Translations under genes and position numbers: made by a program | The notes under the pieces: generated by a model | Seen by the model: only the letters and a program-made list of their open reading frames with translations | What the model was told of the DNA's origin: nothing | The model's database searches: none | Shown: piece after piece, positions 59,021 through 64,000 of the stretch | How the letters are laid out: each line of letters opens with the position of its first letter | Numbering within the stretch: position 1 is the stretch's first letter | Origin: CAYYTU01 sp964474655 | GTDB taxonomy: Bacteria > Chloroflexota > Anaerolineae > B4-G1 | NCBI GenBank assembly: GCA_964474655.1 | Contig: CAYYTU010000011.1 | Coordinates: 1-64,000, forward strand | Reading direction: 5' to 3' | DNA: 64,000 nucleotides

Positions 59021-59186
59021 TCGACAGTCGCGATAGGCCCCATCACAAAAGAGCTCAATCTCTCACTGGTAAATGTACAAGTTTATGGCACAATACAGCG
59101 TTGGAGCTCGTAGTGCCTGATCGTGTTAGTGGAGAACTACTTTTGGACAAGGACGCTTTTTGGAGCAGTAGTAAGGAGAAGACGCT

Positions 59187-59759
59187 ATGACAAAACTGAC
59201 TGAAATTCGTTGGCACGGGAGAGGTGGACAGGGCGTGGTCACCGCTGGCAAGTTGCTGGCCGAGGCCGCGCTGGGCTCCGGCCAATACTTCCAGGCCTTC
59301 CCCGATTACGGCCCGGAGCGGATGGGAGCGCCGATTCGTGCCTTCACGCGGCTCAGCGACGAGCCGATCAAGATCCACTCCCAGATCGAGCAACCGACCG
59401 TCGTCCTGGTGCTCGACCCCACACTGCTAGGAGCCGTGCCGGTGACGGAGGGATTGGTGGAAGATGGCACCTTATTGGTCAACAGCGCGATGAGCCCGGC
59501 CGAGATCCGCGATCTCACCAGCTTCCAGACCGGCAAGGTCTTTACCGTGGACGCCAGCCACATCGCCATTGAGGAGATGGGCCGCGAGATCACCAACACT
59601 CCAATGCTGGGCGCATTCGCCAAAGCAACCGGAACTGTCGCGCTAGACGATTTGGCCAAGGAACTGCAGGCATGGTTCGGCAAGAAGCTCTCGCAGGAGG
59701 CCATCGACGCCAACGTGCGGGCGATGAAACGCGCGGCTGAGGAAGTGGAAGAAGGATAG
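59187..59759 (+). CDS. porG: Pyruvate:ferredoxin oxidoreductase gamma subunit
   Basis: 190 residues of the POR/KOR gamma family. EIRWHGRGGQGVVTAGKLLAE starts the domain, and DYGPERMGAPIRAFTRLSD and the FTVDA segment follow. It is the first gene of a gamma-delta-alpha-beta operon as in archaeal and deep-branching bacterial PORs. AAGGAG lies 9 bases before the ATG. The enzyme oxidises pyruvate to acetyl-CoA and CO2 with ferredoxin as acceptor, pointing to an anaerobic or fermentative lifestyle. Confidence 0.93.
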   Translation: MTKLTEIRWHGRGGQGVVTAGKLLAEAALGSGQYFQAFPDYGPERMGAPIRAFTRLSDEPIKIHSQIEQPTVVLVLDPTLLGAVPVTEGLVEDGTLLVNSAMSPAEIRDLTSFQTGKVFTVDASHIAIEEMGREITNTPMLGAFAKATGTVALDDLAKELQAWFGKKLSQEAIDANVRAMKRAAEEVEEG

Positions 59760-59827
59760 TCGACAATAGATTGCAGCGTTGAACCTGCAATAGCAAGTTT
59801 TGAGCGTGAACTGAAGGAGAAAACGTT

Positions 59828-60193
59828 ATGTCAGAGTTGAAAGGATGGCGAGAGATCCCGATTGGCGGGATGATCTTGGAGGCAGGAAATGCCGTGGAGT
59901 ACAACACCGGCGACTGGCGGGCTTTCCGTCCCGTCTTCGGTGAGGCCGAGTGTATCCATTGCTTCACCTGCTGGCTCAACTGCCCCGATTCCAGCATCCT
60001 GGTGGATCCCGAGAATGAGGAGATGGTCGGCTTCGACCTCGATCATTGCAAGGGCTGCGGCATCTGCGCCGCGGTTTGCCCCGTCAACAAGCGGGTGATC
60101 AAGAAAGCCGAAGACGACGTCGAACGGGATGATCCTCGCCTTTGCATTCGAATAATTGAGGAAGGTAAGTTCCAGGAGGTAGGCGATGAGTAA
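59828..60193 (+). CDS. porD: Pyruvate:ferredoxin oxidoreductase delta subunit (2[4Fe-4S] ferredoxin)
   Basis: 121 residues. Two complete four-Cys motifs, CIHCFTCWLNCP and CKGCGICAAVCP, each bind a [4Fe-4S] cluster and relay electrons from the beta subunit to free ferredoxin. The N-terminal part begins with the WREIPIGGMI stretch common in PorD. AAGGAG precedes the ATG. The stop overlaps the porA start by 8 bp. Confidence 0.94.
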   Translation: MSELKGWREIPIGGMILEAGNAVEYNTGDWRAFRPVFGEAECIHCFTCWLNCPDSSILVDPENEEMVGFDLDHCKGCGICAAVCPVNKRVIKKAEDDVERDDPRLCIRIIEEGKFQEVGDE

Positions 60194-61373
60194 CTTTGAA
60201 GCACTGACCGGCAACGCCGCTGCTTCGACAGCGATGCGACAGATCAATCCAGACGTGGTGGCCGCCTATCCCATCACGCCGCAGACGTCCACCGTCCAGA
60301 CCTTCTCCGAGTACGTGGCGGATGGATTGGTGGATACGGAATTCGTGACGGTGGAGAGTGAGCACAGCGCGATGAGCGCCTGCGTCGGCGCCTCATCGGC
60401 CGGAGCGCGGGTGATGACCGCGACTTCCGCCAACGGCCTGGCGCTGATGTGGGAGATCGTCTACATCGCCGCATCCAACCGCTGCCCGATCGTGATGAGC
60501 CTGGTCAATCGAGCCCTGTCGGCCCCCATCAACATCCACAGCGACCACTCCGACGTGATGGGCATCCGCGATAGCGGTTGGATCATTCTCTTTTCCGAGA
60601 ATGGTCAGGAAGCCTATGACAACCTGATCCAGGCTGTGCGCATCGGCGAGCACCCCGACGTGCTGCTGCCGGTGGCGGTCTGCCAGGACGGCTTCATCAC
60701 CAGCCACGCGCTGGAGCGTGTGGAGGTCTACGACGACGAAGACGTTCAAGATTTCATCGGCACCTACGAGCCCGAATGGCCACTGCTGGATCTGGAGAAC
60801 CCCAAGACCTACGGTCCGCTGGACTTCTACGACTACTACTACGAGCACAAGCTCCAGCAGGTTCAGGCGATGGAGAACGCCCAGGGCGCGATCTTAGAGG
60901 TGACCCAGGAGTTCAACGAGCGGTTCGGGCGCGATTACGGCCTGTTCGAGCCCTATCGGCTGGACGACGCTGACGTGGCCGTGATCGTCGCGAACTCGAC
61001 GGCTGGTACGGCCAAGACGGTCGTGGATCAGCTGCGCAGCGACGGGCTGAAGGTGGGCTTGCTCAAGTTGCGCGTCTTCCGCCCCTTCCCCGCGAAGGAG
61101 CTGGCCGAGGCGCTGAGCCACCTCGACGCGGTGGCGGTGATGGATCGCGCAATTTCCTTCGGTGCGATGGAAAACGCCGGCCCGCTGTTCTCCGAGATGG
61201 TTTCGGCTTTGACGCTTCACGGGGTGGATGTGCCGGTCACCGATTACGTCTACGGCCTGGGCGGGCGCGATATCCGCCCCAGCGAGATCGAGCGGGTCTT
61301 CCGCGAGACGCTCGATGTGGCCGAGACGGGCGAGGTGAAGCGCAACGTGACGTTCTTGAGCGTGCGAGAGTGA
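60186..61373 (+). CDS. porA: Pyruvate:ferredoxin oxidoreductase alpha subunit
   Basis: 395 residues. The N-terminal pyrimidine-binding domain has AAYPITPQTSTVQTFSEYV, VESEHSAMSACVGASSAGAR and TATSANGLALM. The SAPINIHSDHSDVMGIRDSG and VCQDGFITSH motifs follow, and domain II/III closes with VAVMDRAISFG and VTDYVYGLGGRD. The motifs are of the pyruvate type and not 2-oxoglutarate. An AGGAGG-like site is before ATG 60186. Confidence 0.95.
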   Translation: MSNFEALTGNAAASTAMRQINPDVVAAYPITPQTSTVQTFSEYVADGLVDTEFVTVESEHSAMSACVGASSAGARVMTATSANGLALMWEIVYIAASNRCPIVMSLVNRALSAPINIHSDHSDVMGIRDSGWIILFSENGQEAYDNLIQAVRIGEHPDVLLPVAVCQDGFITSHALERVEVYDDEDVQDFIGTYEPEWPLLDLENPKTYGPLDFYDYYYEHKLQQVQAMENAQGAILEVTQEFNERFGRDYGLFEPYRLDDADVAVIVANSTAGTAKTVVDQLRSDGLKVGLLKLRVFRPFPAKELAEALSHLDAVAVMDRAISFGAMENAGPLFSEMVSALTLHGVDVPVTDYVYGLGGRDIRPSEIERVFRETLDVAETGEVKRNVTFLSVRE

Positions 61374-61380
61374 GGTAAGA

Positions 61381-62316
61381 ATGGCGACGAGATTAGTACC
61401 CAAAGAATTAGCGAAGAAAAAAGACCTTTTGGCTCCGGGGCACCGGTTATGTGCCGGCTGCGGCGCCTCAATTGTCGTGCGGCAGATGCTGACGGCGATC
61501 GACGATCCAGTCGTGATCTCCAACGCCACCGGGTGCCTGGAGGTAGCGACGACGATCTATCCTTACACCGCCTGGCGGGTGCCGTGGATCCACAACGCAT
61601 TCGAAAATGCAGCCTCGACCATCAGCGGCGTCGAAGCAGCTTATCGTTCTATGGTCCGTCAGGGCAAGATCGAAGAGGAGAACGTGAAGTTCATCGCCTT
61701 CGGCGGCGATGGCGGCACGTACGACATCGGTCTGCAGGCGCTTTCGGGCGCGGTCGAGCGCGGGCACCAGTTCCTGTACGTCTGCTACGACAACGGGGCG
61801 TATATGAACACTGGTATCCAGCGCTCCAGCGCCACGCCCTTCGGCGCACACACCACCACCTCGCCGGCCGGCAAGAAGATCCCCGGTAAGCAACAGCACC
61901 GCAAGGATCTGACCAAGATCATGGCTGCCCACGACATTCCATACGTAGCGCAGGCAGCCCCCAGCCGCTGGCGCGACTTGATGGAAAAGACGCGCAAGGC
62001 CGTCAACTGCGGCGGACCGGCCTTTATGAACGTGCTGTCGTCCTGCAACCGCGGCTGGCGACACCCCACCGACACCACCATCGAGATCACGCAGATGGCC
62101 GTGGACACCTGCTTCTGGCCGCTCTATGAGGTGGAGGACGGCGAGTGGAGCCTGTCCTACAAGCCGAAGGAGAAGCTGCCCATCGAGAAGTGGCTGGAGC
62201 GTCAGGGTCGCTTCCGCCACCTGTTCCGGCCGGAGAACCGGCACCTGATCGACGAGTTCCAGAAAGAGGTCGACCGGCGCTGGGAGGAACTGCTGGAGCG
62301 CTGCGGCGAGGCGTAG
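61381..62316 (+). CDS. porB: Pyruvate:ferredoxin oxidoreductase beta subunit
   Basis: 311 residues. It binds TPP through GDGGTYDIGLQALSGAVERG and VCYDNGAYMNTGIQRSS. Conserved Cys residues (LCAGCGAS, ATGC, and a late Cys in SSCNRGW) hold a proximal [4Fe-4S] cluster. TPFGAHTTTSPAGKKIPGK matches pyruvate-specific POR beta chains. It starts seven bases after porA and ends the operon before a strong terminator. Confidence 0.95.
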   Translation: MATRLVPKELAKKKDLLAPGHRLCAGCGASIVVRQMLTAIDDPVVISNATGCLEVATTIYPYTAWRVPWIHNAFENAASTISGVEAAYRSMVRQGKIEEENVKFIAFGGDGGTYDIGLQALSGAVERGHQFLYVCYDNGAYMNTGIQRSSATPFGAHTTTSPAGKKIPGKQQHRKDLTKIMAAHDIPYVAQAAPSRWRDLMEKTRKAVNCGGPAFMNVLSSCNRGWRHPTDTTIEITQMAVDTCFWPLYEVEDGEWSLSYKPKEKLPIEKWLERQGRFRHLFRPENRHLIDEFQKEVDRRWEELLERCGEA

Positions 62317-62340
62317 TTACTGAGTTCGAGACGTGAAATG

Positions 62341-62374
62341 AGCCCCGTGATCCGCGCGGATCACGGGGCTTTTT
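62341..62374 (+). terminator. Intrinsic terminator of the por operon
   Basis: A perfect 30-bp palindrome (62341-62370; AGCCCCGTGATCC and its complement) followed by TTTT. Confidence 0.9.
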
Positions 62375-62384
62375 GCATCAACGG

Positions 62385-62618
62385 TCAGTATAGCGGAAGG
62401 GTGGTCCCCAGAAGCATGCACAGCACGAGTAGCGTGAGCAAACCGACGACGGCAAAGAAGTTCACGATTCCTTGGAAGCCGTTGTTTCCGCCAGGATTGG
62501 GAGTGTCCAGGCGTTGCTGCGCCTCTTGAATTCCTTGCATCCGGGCCTTGAGCAAGGCGATCTTGAGAGTCAGGCCCAAGATGATCGCCAATGCCAACAC
62601 CATCACCGGGATGGACAT
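62385..62618 (-). CDS. Small membrane protein of unknown function
   Basis: 77 residues with two hydrophobic segments (about 2-22 and 52-73) and a polar, Gln/Asn/Gly-rich loop between. AAAGGAGA precedes the ATG at good spacing. Similar two-helix small proteins are common, and no specific family is recognised. It is convergent with porB. Confidence 0.6.
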   Translation of the reverse strand: MSIPVMVLALAIILGLTLKIALLKARMQGIQEAQQRLDTPNPGGNNGFQGIVNFFAVVGLLTLLVLCMLLGTTLPLY

Positions 62619-62662
62619 CTGATTCTCCTTTCGCTCTCACGGGCTTGAACGATTGAGCGTCG

Positions 62663-62818
62663 TTACTCCATGCGCAGTGCTCGGATCTTCCAGCGCAGCC
62701 ACCAGGGGAAGATCGTCGCAATACTCTCTTTCACCCCTCGCAAAGCCCGGGTATAGTGAAGAAGTGAGTAGATTGTCAGAAAAGGCCAACGGTCTAGAAG
62801 ATGTGCAATCTTGGGCAT
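62663..62818 (-). CDS. Small basic/aromatic protein of unknown function
   Basis: 51 residues starting at ATG 62818, preceded by a perfect AAGGAGG five bases upstream. It begins MPKIAHLLDRWPFLTIYSLL and is rich in Trp, Arg and Leu, possibly an amphipathic or membrane-bound helix pair. A TATAAT box lies on the minus strand at 62863-62868. It may share an mRNA with the 77-residue gene 44 bases downstream. No family is recognised. Confidence 0.55.
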   Translation of the reverse strand: MPKIAHLLDRWPFLTIYSLLHYTRALRGVKESIATIFPWWLRWKIRALRME

Positions 62819-62968
62819 ATGAGCCTCCTTCCAATACCTTACTTTCATCCAAACTCACCGAAATTATAAGACTTCTGAAAGCGCGTGCGCGTTCAACCTC
62901 AGAACAGATCTCTAGCCAGTGTGGCACAGAAGGTTGACGGAAATCTCACGAAAACCTCACAATACACT

Positions 62969-62997
62969 TTGTCTTTTAGCGAGAGTTATAGTAAGAT
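62969..62997 (+). promoter_or_regulatory. Promoter of the 63034 gene
   Basis: TTGTCT (62969-62974), 17-bp spacer, TAAGAT (62992-62997). Confidence 0.5.
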
Positions 62998-63033
62998 AAA
63001 GTAGGTTTTCGGCTTTCCACGAAAGGAGGGGCT

Positions 63034-64000
63034 ATGGAATTCCTGCAGCCCAAACAATGGGGCCAGTCCGTTTGGAATAGTATATGCTCAGCTGTCCGCT
63101 TCTTCCGGCAAAAAATCTGGTGGCGATGGTCGGAGCGATGGCCTCTTTCTTCGATAATAATATTCATCAAAGCCCTATTATTGCTGGCGCTGTGGCTGGC
63201 TGTAGCCCTTCTCGTGTTTGATGTGATTATATCGCCGCGCATCCAGGCGCCAGAGGAGAAAACGCTTTCCCTGCTCGGGGTGTTGATCACGGCCCTAATC
63301 GGCTTTGGCGTGCAGCAGTGGAAAAGTCAAACGGAGGAAGCGGCCAAGAGAAAGCAAGAGGTGAAAGTTGCGCTGCAAGAAGTTAGCGGGTTATCACCTG
63401 CATTTCGCGACAATCTCTCGGACGGAGCTCGCCTCTATCTGGAGTTGTCAACGCGAGGTGGTGGGGTGTGGAAAACCAGTCGAGTACAGTCTGCACTCGA
63501 GGAAGAGCGAAATGTTATCAAGCCGACAGAGCTGCAGGACGCACTCAGACTCTTTAAACTTGCTCCCAGTGACGAAAGATTCTTTAGGGAGGCTGAGACT
63601 ATCGGCTATCAGCGCAGCGTGGAAGCGCTTGAGTGGGTGTACAAAGAACTAGATGATGTTTGGCGGAAGGAAGCGTCGGATAAGCTTATATTTCTCAGTC
63701 AACAGCCCGAGTATAGAGGATATATCACCGCCGATACGTTGCGCGACCTGGAAGAAGCATATCAGTGGGCCACGCTACGTCTCTGGCCCCACCTCTCGCT
63801 CTGGCGCAACTTTCCCCCATCTGTTGATCCTGGTGTAGCAAAGGGACTGGAATACTTCGGCCGCGAGGACCCCCCTTTTGGCTCTGGTCAAGCAGAGACG
63901 GATACGCTACTACTGACACGTCCAGTCACGGTTCCGCTACCTTGGCGGGAATCCTTGCAAGAACCTCGGCCTACGCTGCTTATCGGCCCCTCCGGTTCCG
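63034..64000 (+). CDS. Membrane-anchored P-loop protein, N-terminal part (cut by window end)
   Basis: Open frame of at least 322 codons running off the window. GAAAGGAGGGG precedes ATG 63034. There are two hydrophobic segments (about 35-65 and 83-95), then a charged helix, and a long soluble region without recognised domain. Near the end the motif FGREDPPFGSGQAETDTLLL leads into TLLIGPSGS, which looks like the start of a Walker A loop (GxxGxGKT). This arrangement recalls STAND-type or AAA-like ATPases with an N-terminal membrane anchor. The function cannot be assigned without the missing part. Confidence 0.6.
   Translation, partial: MEFLQPKQWGQSVWNSICSAVRFFRQKIWWRWSERWPLSSIIIFIKALLLLALWLAVALLVFDVIISPRIQAPEEKTLSLLGVLITALIGFGVQQWKSQTEEAAKRKQEVKVALQEVSGLSPAFRDNLSDGARLYLELSTRGGGVWKTSRVQSALEEERNVIKPTELQDALRLFKLAPSDERFFREAETIGYQRSVEALEWVYKELDDVWRKEASDKLIFLSQQPEYRGYITADTLRDLEEAYQWATLRLWPHLSLWRNFPPSVDPGVAKGLEYFGREDPPFGSGQAETDTLLLTRPVTVPLPWRESLQEPRPTLLIGPSGS

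Overview
The window looks like a chromosomal segment from a member of the Chloroflexota, probably an Anaerolineae-like lineage. This is inferred from gene content and style, not from rRNA, and none is present. The reasons are: a CIRCE-controlled hrcA-grpE-dnaK-dnaJ operon, RNase J, LCP and DegV family proteins, an EF-G-like paralogue, a four-subunit pyruvate:ferredoxin oxidoreductase, and many secreted proteins joined by Thr/Pro-rich linkers and PPC-type domains. G+C is fairly high, genes are tightly packed on both strands, and most starts carry AGGAGG-type ribosome binding sites. Promoters are mostly TTGACA-N17-TATAGT/TATAAT, often with an extended TGn -10. No rRNA, tRNA, CRISPR, phage or complete insertion sequence was found.

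Layout. 1-2.2 kb: AI-2E family permease, a small acidic protein and a DUF3786 protein. 2.2-5.7 kb: DUF402 protein, FabL-like enoyl-ACP reductase, four-S1-domain ribosomal protein S1 behind a structured leader, and IF-1. 5.7-11.7 kb (minus): heat-shock operon hrcA-grpE-dnaK-dnaJ-prmA with promoter and CIRCE. 11.8-19.2 kb: YkvA-like protein, rsmG, degV, an LCP protein, a TPR membrane protein, a zinc-ribbon/cold-shock fusion, MgtC-like protein, and recA with a LexA-like box in its promoter. 19.4-25.5 kb: a 2022-residue alpha-2-macroglobulin-like lipoprotein. 25.7-28.9 kb: 2-hydroxyacid dehydrogenase, DNPH1-like hydrolase, hemW and a YfcE-like phosphodiesterase. 29.0-31.9 kb: a helicase-associated-domain protein and galactokinase.

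31.9-34.7 kb (minus): larE-larB-larC, the nickel-pincer cofactor pathway, without larA. 34.8-36.6 kb (minus): RNase J behind a leader that contains an intrinsic terminator inside a short ORF. 36.8-39.3 kb (minus): two PilN/PilO-like membrane proteins with added TPR and PPC modules. 39.5-43.2 kb: divergent tryptophanase and EF-G-like genes. 43.2-48.7 kb: queuosine-precursor transporter, Era, and two surface proteins. 48.7-56.9 kb (minus): nusA-rnpM-infB-rbfA-nrnA-truB-ribF, the classical transcription/translation operon. Here it has a very long NusA, no rimP, and two palindromic repeats inserted between rnpM and infB. 57.3-62.3 kb: nitrilase-family amidase, inositol-phosphatase-family protein and the porGDAB operon. 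62.4-64 kb: two small proteins and the start of a membrane-anchored P-loop protein cut by the window edge.

Most of the content is housekeeping. The least explained signals are in untranslated DNA. They are the rnj leader (leaderless ORF plus terminator), a duplicated ~150-bp promoter-upstream block in front of rnj and of the nitrilase gene, palindromic insertions inside the nusA operon, and several genes whose -10 box lies 7-9 nt before the start codon, which implies leaderless mRNAs.
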